Part shown: positions 10,921-20,492 of the stretch, one piece after another
Position numbering within the stretch: position 1 is the stretch's first letter
Layout of the letters: the number at the start of each line of letters is the position of its first letter
From: Microstegium vimineum
Taxonomy: Eukaryota; Streptophyta; Magnoliopsida; Poales; Poaceae
DNA: 64,000 bases
NCBI GenBank assembly: GCA_022036555.1
Contig: CM039126.1
Coordinates: 14,665,263-14,729,262 of the forward strand
Reading direction: 5' to 3'
The notes under the pieces: model-generated
What the model saw: only the letters and a program-made list of their open reading frames with translations
Told to the model about the DNA's origin: nothing
Databases searched by the model: none
Translations under genes and position numbers: made by a program

Positions 10921-11150
10921 GCAACAGACGTCGACCCGTCCGTCAAAATCTCGAGGGAGCGAAGGCTGGCCTTTGCACAGGGTTCAACAGCCGCCCTCGA
11001 GTACCTGAGGTCAAGGAGGACCCAGTGTTACGAACTGCGGTTCACCCCCAAATCTCGAGGGGGTGAAGGCTGGCCCCACGAACGGGGTTCACAGCCGCCC
11101 TTGAGTACTCGAGTCAGGGATGACCTAGGGGGGCCGGCGCGAGCCCCTAG
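10921..11150 (+). repeat. Second block of the 104-bp repeat (2 units) with shared flank
   Basis: Units start at 10949 and 11053 (TCTCGAGGG...GAAGGCTGG), again 104 bases apart. The 28 bases before the first unit (GCAACAGACGTCGACCCGTC...) match those before the 10411 array (GCAACGGACGTCGGCCCGTC...), so the block is a duplicated segment, not just more tandem copies. A single degenerate unit recurs near 11639. Confidence 0.88.
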
Positions 11151-11851
11151 ATCGAGAACGAACTCTCAAGGCCCCACGGGACATATCCAAGGCATAACCA
11201 CGGAATACCCAAGGATCCCTACGCCGGGAGGCATCGAGCCACCAACTCCCATCAAACAGAGTTGGCACCTAGGTAAGCCATACGGTCTTGCTTAATGAGA
11301 ACGCCTCAGGGCTTCTATCGACCCCTATCGAATAGGGCACGAGTTCTCACTTGGATTTCTACCCGTACCGGGGACGATTTCTACCGATTTCTACCCGACA
11401 CTAGCTCACAGAGGACTTTGAGGCTCGTCCTAACAAGGATAGCATGATGCTCTTCGCCCCACAATCCGAGCGCAAGGATCTGTGGGAAGGACGCTAGGAG
11501 GTAGTGAAAGCCCAGCCACGCGGGGCTCGAGGGCCAGACTATGCACGGCACCCCTCGACGAAAGAGGGTCGAAAACACTCGTGGCCTGGCAGACAGAGTT
11601 GACCCCTCGGTGGGGCACTATGACTCCAGTATTACACTCGAGGGAGCGAAGGCTGGCCCTCGGAAGGGTTCGACAGCCGCCCTCGAGCACTCCCTTTTTT
11701 CACGAAGTGGGACGCCCATAACCTGGCGAACGGAATCGACCGCTCGGTAGGGCGCCACGACTCCAGGTAATCCTAAATCCCCTCGATAAAACACACATCA
11801 AAGCCCCCAGAGGAGTTCTTAATCACTCCTCTGAGGCCTTGGGGGCTACCC
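11151..11851. other. 3' untranslated region of element A
   Basis: No supported ORF. Contains a stray copy of the 104-bp repeat core at about 11639-11690 and a PPT-like GGCCTTGGGGGCTAC at 11836-11850, a near copy of the real PPT. Confidence 0.6.
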
Positions 11852-11881
11852 CCGCGGGGTGCGCTCGCGCGCACCCCGCGG
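11852..11881. repeat. Perfect 13-bp GC hairpin with 4-nt loop
   Basis: Left arm CCGCGGGGTGCGC (11852-11864), loop TCGC, right arm GCGCACCCCGCGG (11869-11881). It sits between the PPT-like copy and the real PPT, about 90 bp before the 3' LTR. In RNA this would be an extremely stable stem. Confidence 0.9.
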
Positions 11882-11951
11882 AGAATCGAACCTCTTACTA
11901 ACTCTGCAGGTCAATGGCAAAAGCCTCTATACGGATTCTTCTTATCCGCAT

Positions 11952-11968
11952 AAAGGCTCGGGGGCTAC
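11952..11968 (+). promoter_or_regulatory. Polypurine tract of element A
   Basis: AAAGGCTCGGGGGCTAC directly before the LTR TG at 11969. The GGCTCGGGGGCTAC form is typical for Tat/Retand elements and would prime plus-strand DNA synthesis. Confidence 0.85.
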
Positions 11969-12220
11969 TGTCGGGTACAAAGGTAAGGGGTACCCTAAAC
12001 CTGCGATAAACCATCTCTCAACATAGCAACCATTTTTAAGACAGGATCCGATCAGCCGTTCAAGTCAATGAAGAAAGGCCCATCACACGAAGGCCCCCCG
12101 CACCGGCAACAGCGACTAGTCGTGGGCCGGCCCATCTATGGGAAAACAGACGGACTGGGGTCGAACGAACGACCCCTCCGCCTACGCCTCGACCCCGAAT
12201 GACGGACAGGGGTCGAACGG
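11969..12220 (+). mobile_element. 3' LTR of element A, truncated
   Basis: Starts TGTCGGGTACAAAGGTAAGG, a canonical Tat/Retand LTR opening. After about 250 bases (near CGAACGGATAGGG at 12210-12225) the sequence becomes Athila-like gag on the minus strand, so the rest of the LTR is missing. Confidence 0.8.
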
Positions 12221-12440
12221 ATAGGGAAAAAATTAAGATAAAAGTTAGAACATAGCACTTCCCAATCTCCTTGACTACTCCCAACATGACGCTTATACCA
12301 ATGTTTGGCTCTTCCCGTTAGTGAGAACGGAAAGAGCTTCCACCTTAATGTTTCATTAGTCATGCCTTCAATGTGAAGACATGAACAGGTCTCTTCAAAA
12401 TCATTTAAATGGGAATAGGGATTTTCGATAGAATTGCCAA
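12221..12440 (-). pseudogene. Athila-like gag fragment
   Basis: Minus-strand translation reads ETLRWKLFPFSLTGRAKHWY, then a KRHVGSSQGDWEVL segment, the core of the retrotransposon Gag capsid domain. It parallels TLKWKLFPFSLMGVAKHWYA in element X2 (57259-57579). The frame ends in the fusion with the gypsy LTR at about 12220. Confidence 0.8.
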
Positions 12441-12690
12441 AAAAATGCTTTCCTGAACTAAGCGAATTAACTCCGGGCTTAGTTCATAGCCAAGTGATGT
12501 GATAGGTTTAGATGATTCTACTGGCTGCAAACTTAAAGCCAATGGTGCTCCAAATTGATATAAAAGTTGAGGTGTGGATTCCATTTAAAAAAAAGGTAAA
12601 AACATTAAATAAAATAAATAAAGCAAAGATAAAAGTATAATACAAGATTAAGCTAAACATAAAGTCAATCTCAAAGAAGAAACAACCGTT

Positions 12691-12707
12691 CCCCGGCAAC
12701 GGCGCCA
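12691..12707 (-). promoter_or_regulatory. Primer binding site, tRNA-Asp type
   Basis: CCCCGGCAACGGCGCCA on the plus strand equals the 3' end of plant tRNA-Asp with its CCA, so the element strand carries the complement. This is the known Athila primer site. It lies 8 bases inside the LTR end. Confidence 0.88.
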
Positions 12708-12715
12708 GAAATGCT

Positions 12716-13951
12716 TGTTGATGTTCTTAGAGCACACGAGTAAATTAACTATCCTTAAGCGCACAGATAAACTTCAATGTAGCACTTCACCGAGATAATC
12801 TAGTTTTAAATATTGAACCCAAAGGAACGGTGTATGAGGATGACCAAGTATATATTAACTTAACCCGTTTCACAACCAAGGATAGATAACTATTGATAAG
12901 GGGAGAAAGAACCAAGGACATTCTAGTTCTGGTCACTGAGTAAGTTTTATCTTTTATGATCTTGACGAACGATGACTTAAATAAGAGCAGAAAACAGAGT
13001 TCTTTCCTACTAAGCACCTATATGTCTGCCAAACCTATTACGTGAAACGGACTACAGAGGAATCAACGTAGCTATAAGAGTCACCTACGCGAGCTACCGC
13101 TATCCAGAAAATCAGGGGACAAATGCAAATAAACTTAGCCTAGGCACCACGCCTACATTATGAATTTCTACTTCAATCAAGTAATGATCAAGATCAAAGC
13201 ACTCAGAAGAGTTGCAAACATAAAGAACAATAAGAGTAAATGCTTACTTGAACCAGAAGTCTAATACTAGGGTATCTCGGAATACAGATCTTGGGCGAGA
13301 GGAATTTGATCCCAAAGAATACAACGATGGAAGAAGAACCGACAGGACGGAACTCCTCCAAAACTACACTCTCCAACTCTAAATCTCTAATCTCTAAATA
13401 GAGCTAGATCTACATAGATCTAATCTCTCTTGAATTGCTGGCCTAGATCTACTAGATAGGAATTAGGGTTTCATCTCTTGAGCTTATGATCTGGCTTGGC
13501 TCTAGGTGGGTACAGGCCTCTATTTATAGCCCGGAGGGATGCACGATAGCCGTTGGATCAAATTGACTTAAGGTAGGGCTCAGATTAATCTTCAAAGGCG
13601 GTGGAGGAAGCTTCCAGAAGACGGCGGCCTAGTGGGCCCAGGGGGTGTCGCCCGGCCCTACCTATTGCCGGCCGGCCCCACCTAGTGGGGTCTGGGGCCC
13701 CGCTTTGCTCCTGTGTCGGCGGGATTCTCCATGAGTTGATTGGCAGGTGTTTCTCCGCGCGATTTATTCTATATCTTCTCTGATTTGTATATCTTTATTG
13801 CACTTTTATGGAATAGTCCTTGGCAAATATTGAAACACCAAAACTCATGAAATTTGTTAGATAAAGCCCTATATTTCTACATTTTATATATGATTTATCC
13901 ATTTATTCTATTTATAATTGCTTAAAAAGTTGACGCTAACGACCATCAACA
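12716..13951 (-). mobile_element. 5' LTR of the Athila-like element (1236 bp)
   Basis: Termini TGTTGATG...CATCAACA on both strands, bordered by the PBS at the low end. TATA box TATAAATA on the minus strand (13521-13528). AT-rich interior with no ORF of note. Confidence 0.85.
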
Positions 13952-15200
13952 TCGAGGAAGACAACATCATTGGGAGGTATTTGGCCATCACGTCCTGTCC
14001 ACCTCCAGCGGCCTTGATTGCGATCTCTTACATGGTCAGCCACTGCTCAGGGTTGGCTTTGCCATAATAATTCTCCATGGAGGTGATCCTGAAGTTCTAA
14101 GGCCAGTAGATGGCTCAAAGTCATGCAGAGAAGGGGCGAGGCCCTGTCATTTCCGCAGGAGTAGGCGTAGGTACTCGGTCATGGTGGGGTTGGTCGAGCT
14201 CCTGATCGCAATGCGGTGGTGATGGTGGCCTATTGGAGTGGGAGGGGCTCTCCCGTCGATTCCTGCTATGTGCCGAATGTTATCCTAAACGCTAAGCGAC
14301 AAACAGTCGGTCACCTTCCATTTAACCCATTATTCAGAAAAAAACAGGTGTTTAAACGGGTAAAACAGCATTGAAATGGTCAAAACGGCTGATTAAACAG
14401 ACACGGTGTACTACCATGTAGCGTTTACATGGTGTGTACATGGGCTACACAACCGTATAGGCGAACAGTCTATGCGCCAAATCGGAGAGATCATGTCTGC
14501 TGCCCTTTTCATTGACTTGTACGACGGTGGCTTTGATGTGGGCGACGATCTTCTCGAGCTTTGGAGAAACAAGAATCTTCCCCAGCTCGTTGGCAGCGAT
14601 AGCTAGATTGGCGCTCAGAGTTGTGTAGACCTAGATGTTGCCAACCATGTCGAAGTCCTCATTGAGATTGCAATGCGGAGGGTGATTTTGGTCCAGGCGA
14701 TTCTGGTCATGGCGCCCTTAGTCACGGCGCTCCTGCTCGTGATGACACATGCGATTGGCGTTACGCCCATCCCGAGCAGTGCGATCGACGTCCGTCTCAT
14801 TAACATGTGGGGTGCTATCGGAAGAGACCTGGAGGATCATGCCTTCGAAGGTGGAAGGGAACGGTAGGAGGTCGCTGGAGGACTCCGAGGAGATGATGGT
14901 CGTCGTCTTCATAGCTGCGGGATCGGAGGATGAAGCGAAAGTGGAGGTTCGGGAGACCGCACCGTCTAGAGACAGCCTGCATGGAGCTGCTGGAGATCTC
15001 GACGATGGTGACCATGCCGACGATGGGAGCCAGAGTTGGAGAAGCTGGTTAGGAGCATCCGGTCAGAGCGGAGGTGTTGGACCTGATTAGAGAATTGCTG
15101 GAGCATCTGGTGCTGGATGATGGCCGCCCAGTTACGGAGCCCGTGGGGCAATGATGTCAGTGACGAGGTGCGCTTGGTGATTTGTTATCAAGGCTCTTGC
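13952..15200 (-). pseudogene. Decayed gypsy gag (element G)
   Basis: The minus-strand frame near 13952-14080 reads ENYYGKANPEQWLTM, a stop, then EIAIKAAGGGQDVMAKYLP, the gag segment preceding the capsid of Tat-type elements. Further right the frame is fragmented; small ORFs at 14615-15151 are remnants. No intact domain remains. Confidence 0.6.
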
Positions 15201-15650
15201 CCAGAGCGAGCTGGTCGGTGATGTAGAGCCGGGGACGGAGCCAGATGTACATCTGGTCACGGGCGGCGGGCGGGTTGTAGGCTAGACACCCGTGTCAGCG
15301 TACGGTGATGGTGCTAGCGGTGATCGCAGGGATGGCCGGCGAGCTGGCGCCAAGCCATCTCCACAAGGTTGATGTAGTTGGCGATGTTGTCATTGGCGCG
15401 GTCGATGGCCTTGATCAGGTCGTCGGAGTCGACGAATCTTGGCCTACGGCACACCGGCGCGATGGTGCGACAATCGGACGACGAGGCGTCGGGCGCGAGG
15501 AGCCATGCGGGTTCCACAAGCTCCGGAGTGGGAACAGTGCCGCTGATGGTCCAGACCATAGATCTGATCTCGAAAGTTGCACCGACTGTTGGGAGGATCA
15601 TGGAGTCAGAGAAGGTGATCGCTTGACGAGCCATGGAGTCGTGGCACACA

Positions 15651-15669
15651 CCCTCTACCTGGTGCGCCA
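15651..15669 (-). promoter_or_regulatory. PBS-like site of element G
   Basis: CCCTCTACCTGGTGCGCCA, two bases from the LTR end, the same arrangement as the Z element site at 34105-34122 (CCCCTACCTGGCGTGCCA). The matching tRNA species was not identified with confidence. Confidence 0.7.
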
Positions 15670-15671
15670 AC

Positions 15672-16093
15672 TGTCGATGAAATATGGTCGATAGTCTACT
15701 AAGCGGTATACCCCAGGTAGTAGATTAGATGGAGGAGGTGTGGCGACGGCTATCAAGCATAACACAAAGAGTGTAGACACGACGATTTAGACAAGTTCGG
15801 GCCTGACAAATCGCCGTAATAGCCTACATCCTATGATTTGGTGGCTAGATTAATCTGAGAGATTATGAGATAAATTGTTTCAAAAGGGGTCCCTGCTCGC
15901 CTTATATAGTCGAGGAGCAGGATTACAATTTCCATATCCTAACAGATTACTATCGGGCCCTTAAGACAAGGGATCCGAGTCTATCTCTAGGATCTTTCTT
16001 GATGAGCAAGGCTTCGGTAGAGTCAAGTTGGGCCGTCCTCGGTCGAGAGGCCCATGTAGGTCCATGGGGGTATACAGATATAATATCCCCACA
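15672..16093 (-). mobile_element. 5' LTR of element G (422 bp)
   Basis: TGTCGATG at 15672 and CCCCACA at 16093, giving TG...CA termini on the minus strand. Contains CTATATAAG (minus strand, 15901-15909) as TATA box. Short and simple compared with the other LTRs here. Confidence 0.75.
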
Positions 16094-16098
16094 CTTAA

Positions 16099-16676
16099 GG
16101 TGTGTTTGGATGCATGGACTGGATGGGATCGAATGCGATCGTTCAGGGATCACTGGTGTTTAGTTGATTGAATCACTTGGACCAACAGATTCATGGACAG
16201 AGAATATACCCTTAGATGTTGTATTTTCTGGTTCGTAAAAATCTCGCGAACCAGTTGGTCCATGTTTGTTGATCTTTGTCATTAGTAAATAAATTAAGGA
16301 TTATTAATATGTTATATTATTACTTTGTAATTATGATAGTAGGATTAGTTTTATAAGTACTAATATGTTTATTTGTGCATGTTTCATTTGCTAATTAGGT
16401 TATTAGTGTGCTAATTAACATATTTTATTTTTAATTAATGATTATCCTAGCAAAACTAATATTAGTACATATTTATTAGTTTCTAACTAATTGTTATTAT
16501 TTATAAAAAAATTATATAATTATTCAACTATTCTAATCCGATTCACTTTCATCCATCCAACCAAAAAAAATGACTCGTATCATCCACTCAACCAAACATA
16601 CATCATTGATATCCTCATCCCAATATCCATGAATCTTTAGATCCCATCCAACTTGGTCCTACAACCAAATGCACCC
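16099..16676. mobile_element. MITE, PIF/Harbinger (Tourist)-like
   Basis: Imperfect terminal inverted repeats: left GGTGTGTTTGGATGCATGGA, right end reads on the minus strand GGGTGCATTTGG followed by TTGTAGGACC. Inner parts (GGATGGGATC at both ends) also match. TAA flanks both sides (16096-16098 and 16677-16679). The interior is AT-rich and non-coding; about 578 bp. It abuts the end of the G LTR. Superfamily follows from TWA target preference and termini and is probable, not proven. Confidence 0.72.
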
Positions 16677-16679
16677 TAA

Positions 16680-18263
16680 CACATCTTGATCTCAACTCAT
16701 TTGTTGAACTCTAGAATGAGCTAAAATTCTACAGTACATGTTTGTTCTTTTGATGATTCTGTAACACCCAAAAATTTGAATTTTGAAAATAGAGTGAAAT
16801 TGAGTTGATTTTGAATTTTGGTGCTCATAAAAATATAGGAAACTAAAATCTTTTTATCAAATTTAAAAGTAACTAGGGATTAGCGACATGTTGTGCATTC
16901 ATGCCATGCATTTTGGATTTATGGTTGAGTGACTTGTTCAAATTTTTAAACCTGATTTCGAAAAGGATTTGAAAATGACTTCGAAAACAAAAGAAAAGGA
17001 AAAAAAGAAAGAGCTTATTTCCTTCCCCATCCACCTATCTGGCCCATCTGGCCTATTCCCTCTCTCCTTTTTGGTCGGCTGGCCCAGCCCAGCGTGAGCC
17101 TTCCCTCTTCCTTCCCCACTCTCCTCGCATGGGCTTCCCCATCTCTGGCCCATGCACTACCTCTCTCCCTTGCCCTGTCGCATGGGCCATCGGGCTGGCC
17201 CAGCGCGAGATCGCGGGAGCTCTCTCCCTTCCTCCCCTCTCTCTCTCTCGCTGACATGGTGGCCCCATCTGTTAGCGACCCCCCTCATACCTCTAGCTTG
17301 TCCTCGCCACAGACTCTGCTCTGGATCGGTTCCCTCTCCTCTTCTCTCTCGCGTGCGGACATGCGCACGTTGGCCTCTCCCTTCCTCGGCCATTAAATAG
17401 TGGCCCCGTCCCCTCTATTTTTCTAAACAAAATCCGCGTCGGCTCACATCGTCTCCTTTGAGCAGCACCACGTCTGCCGCTCCCCTGCTCGCCGCCGACG
17501 AGCTTGCCTGCTCCCTCTTTACCATCGAGCCTCACCGCCCGCTGCTGCTCGTGGCTAGCCGCCTCCATGCCCCCTCTGGATTTCGCGAGAGACCTAGGTG
17601 AGTTTGGCTTCGCCCCTCTTTACCTCCCCGGCCTTCTTCCTCTTAAAACCGAGCTTACAAGCCCCCGGTCAAGGTACTCCAGGGAGGAGCATGTCGCCAG
17701 CAATGGCGTCCACCATGTCCTCCCCTGTATCCGGCCGAAACCCCTCTGTACCTCTCTGTTTCTAATCATGGCCATCCATCCAAGATCCAATGGTCATAGA
17801 TCATCCATACCCCTTCGCTGGCATATATATTCTAAAGAGACTCTAGGGTTTCATTTATTCAACCCATAGTCCTGTCCTAGATCTAAATTCCGATTTTTCT
17901 TATTTATTTTATTTCAAAAACAGATTCATCTAATTACAAGTTTGCCACTAGATTAAAAAGCCCATAATATGCTCGATTTAGCTCTGAATCCATCCGTACC
18001 ACTTGCGTTAGCTGCATAATTTCAAGATCTATCTAATGGTAAAGTTTTCATATATGTTAAATACTTTAGAAAATAAATATTTGTTTAATCCTTTTTAATG
18101 GATTAATCTTATATCGAAAATCTTATTAAATTCATATCTTCTTTATTATAGGTCCGTTTAGCCCGTTCAAGTTGCATTGGTTTCGTAGCAATATAATATA
18201 TGTATTAGTGATAGTATTAAACATGTTTTATTTCTTCAAATAAAATGATAATTCATTAATCTA
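16680..18263. other. Unclassified repeat-like sequence, possibly part of an LTR element
   Basis: No supported gene. From 16767 it reads TGTAACACCCAAAAATTTG, an opening seen in several plant LTRs. A pyrimidine-rich block follows (17040-17400), then a CATTAAATAG TATA-like site at 17392, a transcribed-leader-like C/T-rich segment and an AG/GTGAGT donor-like site near 17594. AT-rich tail to 18263. Plus-strand ORFs at 17094-17400 and 17504-17869 are low-complexity and unsupported. It may be an LTR or a decayed gene end; I cannot decide. Confidence 0.35.
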
Positions 18264-18941
18264 CACTACTGCAGAAAACATTAACCGAGGCGGGAAAAAA
18301 TGATTAACTGTGGTGGTTTTTCCAACCGTCATGGATCAAAGGTCATGGTTAATAAAACATTAGCTATGGCGGTTTCCATGCCCGCCTCGGTTAATCAAAT
18401 AAAAAAAATAAAAAAGCCTATATCCAACCCTAACCGGGCTAGATCTGGGCCGCCCAAGTGCCACCGCCCATGCGCGCCGCCGCTGCCGGATCTGGCCTCT
18501 CCGCCGCCGGATCTAGGTCGTAGAGGGAGGAGGGGCTGTAGATGGAGGAGGGCTGGATCCATGGAGGGCCGCTGTCGTGGTGGTGGTGGAGGGGCGCCGC
18601 TGGTCGGGTCGGGGAGGGGGGCCGCCGTCGTCGTTGGGGGAGGGTATGGGGGCCACCGTCGCCGGTTGGGGAGGGGAGGGGGCCGCCGTCGCATGGTTGT
18701 GTCATCACACCGCCCCTACCTGCGCGGTGGTGCCCCTAGCCCGTGCAGTCATGCTGCCCCTGCCCGCACGGTCGCACCGCCCCTGCTCTGCGTAGTGGCG
18801 CCCTAGTCCACATCACGCGGTCGCGTCGACGCGCTGCCCCTACCTGTGCGGTCGCGCTACCCCTGCTCCGCGCGGTGGCGCCTTGGCCCGCGTCATGCGG
18901 TCATGCCGACGCGCCGTCCCTGCCCGTGTGGTGGTGGTGCT
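18264..18941 (+). mobile_element. CACTA-type DNA transposon terminus, non-autonomous or truncated
   Basis: Begins CACTACTGCAGAAAACATTA, a CACTA terminus, preceded by CTA as a possible 3-bp duplication. A 15-bp subterminal inverted repeat, ATTAACCGAGGCGGG (18280-18294) against CCCGCCTCGGTTAAT (18381-18395), fits the CCGAGGCGG subterminal repeats of grass CACTAs. The rest is GC-rich filler with imperfect repeats of GCGGT-GCCCCT; the ORF at 18300-18806 is not transposase-like. The other terminus is not seen: Athila-like X1 inserted at 18941/18942. Confidence 0.72.
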
Positions 18942-20492
18942 TGTTGGTATTTATTATGCTCATGTAGAATATTCTGCAAGCGCACAGAAATACCGCTGTA
19001 GCATTTCACCCAGGAGTATTCCAGGGTATCGTATTTATCCTCAGGGAAGCAATGGTTAAAGAATATGATAGCTAACCATGGTGATCCACTAACTAATATA
19101 CCAACTAAACTATGGTAGGGGTAAATGATATATATGATAAGTGCAATGACACATAGGAGAAGTTCCAATGATAAAGAGTAGTTTAGTGAGCGAGGAGGAC
19201 AACGAGCGAGCATAAGGTTTCCAAATATCTATCTCTACTTGCATGGTTCTAACTTAGCAAGACAAGTCATATCAAGCAAGAACAATATTCATACACAATT
19301 GTACTTTGGGCCACTAGGCCACTTAGCAACAGAAAGGGATGAGAAGGGTGCTAAACCACCTAGCACAAGAAGGCCTACGCTTTAAGAACTTGGCCGAACG
19401 TGGTGGGATCAAAGCCTAGATAGGTCTTTCACCCCTACTAGGTACCACAAACAAACCATTGGACAAGCCGTAGACACAGGTAAGCGTATAGTCTAGACAC
19501 CATGTCTACACTATATCTTACTACTCTAATCCGACGTCCGGTGAAATTGATTAGAGCGTCGGGTTAAGGGCGGCGAACTAGTGCAAAGGTATACTACTAT
19601 TATATTACTATCAAACAACTATGACTATGCTAACAATAACAACCAATACAACATAACTAGTTATGTTGCAATAAAGTAAAGTACTAAGGCAATGTAGAGA
19701 AGATAACTATATAAAATAACTCAAGTCTTACAAAGAGAGAAATAAATACTAGAAGCATACCAGACCTCCTGGAAGACTAGAGCTGAAGACTAGAGGCTCA
19801 CTCTAACTCCTAACAACAATAACACTACTACAAGTGCTACATCTTGAGAAAGGGTGGAGAACTCCTCCTTGTGGTGTGTCTTGAATAAGAGGGAGTGAGG
19901 GGGTATTTATAGTGGAGAGGTGGAGTAGGGGCTACTCCATCGCCATGTCATCAATCCGCGTGATGGATGATGAGAGCCCTTGGATCCTAACCGCCTTTAG
20001 ATCAATGGCGCAAGATAATTCAACATGTGCATCTTTGCATGGCGGCATGCAAATGGCAGTTGGATAAAGGAGTGGCCACCAAGCCACCTTGGGGGGTTGG
20101 CCGACCCCCCTATGACATGTGGGACCACTCTAGACCTTCTAGAAGCATGGCCCACATGTCAAGGAGTGGTTAGAACTTTGGTGGTGCCCAATGATGGGTC
20201 GGCCGATCTGCACAAGAGGGGTAGTGACCTCCTTACTATGACAGGTGGGCCCTCCTACCATGTGGGTGCTTGGGATGGATGGTGGGCCCCATAGGGTGGT
20301 CGGCCGACATCCCTATGAGGGTCCCACTAGCTCATTTCTCTCCATTTCTTATAGTCCTACAAGAAATACTCCATGGACATGTGGAACTATTTATTGGATA
20401 AAATTTACTCATTATTTGCTTATGTCCTTTCATTATGCGGCTGTTGACGGTGATTTTGAGCATAGAAAATTATGACATTTTCACCGTCAACA
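18942..20492 (-). mobile_element. 3' LTR of Athila-like X1 (1551 bp)
   Basis: Begins TGTTGACGGTGA on the minus strand at 20492 and ends CAACA at 18942. TATAAATA on the minus strand at 19904-19911. The block 19290-19520 and the block 19870-20220 are nearly identical to 58090-58300 and 58600-58970, which proves family identity with X2. Flanking GTGCT (18937-18941) is one candidate half of the duplication. Confidence 0.85.
20442..20492. repeat. Inverted repeat at the LTR start (hairpin)
   Basis: TGTTGACGGTGA (20442-20453) and TCACCGTCAACA (20481-20492) are perfect inverted repeats with a 27-nt AT-rich loop. They place a copy of the LTR end sequence just inside the LTR. Confidence 0.9.

Larger units (their letters stand above)
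1..12220 (+). mobile_element. Ty3/gypsy Tat-lineage (Retand-like) retrotransposon A, 5' end outside window
   Basis: The order PR - RT - RNase H - second RNase H - IN - long 3' region with an antisense gene - PPT - LTR is that of the plant Tat lineage. The window opens inside the protease. Pol runs to 5120, the antisense gene occupies 5696-9962, the polypurine tract is at 11952-11968 and the 3' LTR opens with TGTCGGGTAC at 11969. The LTR stops near 12220, where Athila-like gag sequence begins, so the 3' end is truncated. A solo copia LTR interrupts it at 242-1840. Several frameshifts, stops and an internal RT deletion make this copy non-functional. Lineage assignment is confident; the exact family name is not known. 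Confidence 0.9.
12221..13951 (-). mobile_element. Athila-like Ty3/gypsy element, 5' LTR plus partial gag only
   Basis: Minus-strand order from 13951: 5' LTR, PBS, gag start, then abrupt fusion to the element A LTR at about 12220. All of the 3' part is absent. The right end (TGTTGATGGTC... read on the minus strand) lies inside the gag of element G, so this copy inserted into G and later lost its 3' half. Confidence 0.82.
13952..16093 (-). mobile_element. Gypsy element G, 5' LTR and gag remnant
   Basis: Read on the minus strand: LTR 16093-15672, PBS-like site 15669-15651, then a decayed gag that is broken at 13951 by the Athila-like LTR. The rest of the element is not present on the left of the insertion inside this window. 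Confidence 0.75.

Noticed and set aside
10411..11150. CRISPR-like array
   Set aside because: Repeats are 104 bp, directly adjacent, without spacers, in plant retrotransposon DNA.
12691..12707. tRNA-Asp gene
   Set aside because: Only the 17-base 3' end is present, beside an LTR, so it is a primer binding site; the same holds at 37357 and 57862.
18300..18806. CACTA transposase or other protein ORF
   Set aside because: Gly/Arg-rich and low complexity, no transposase motif; part of the GC-rich filler of a non-autonomous element.
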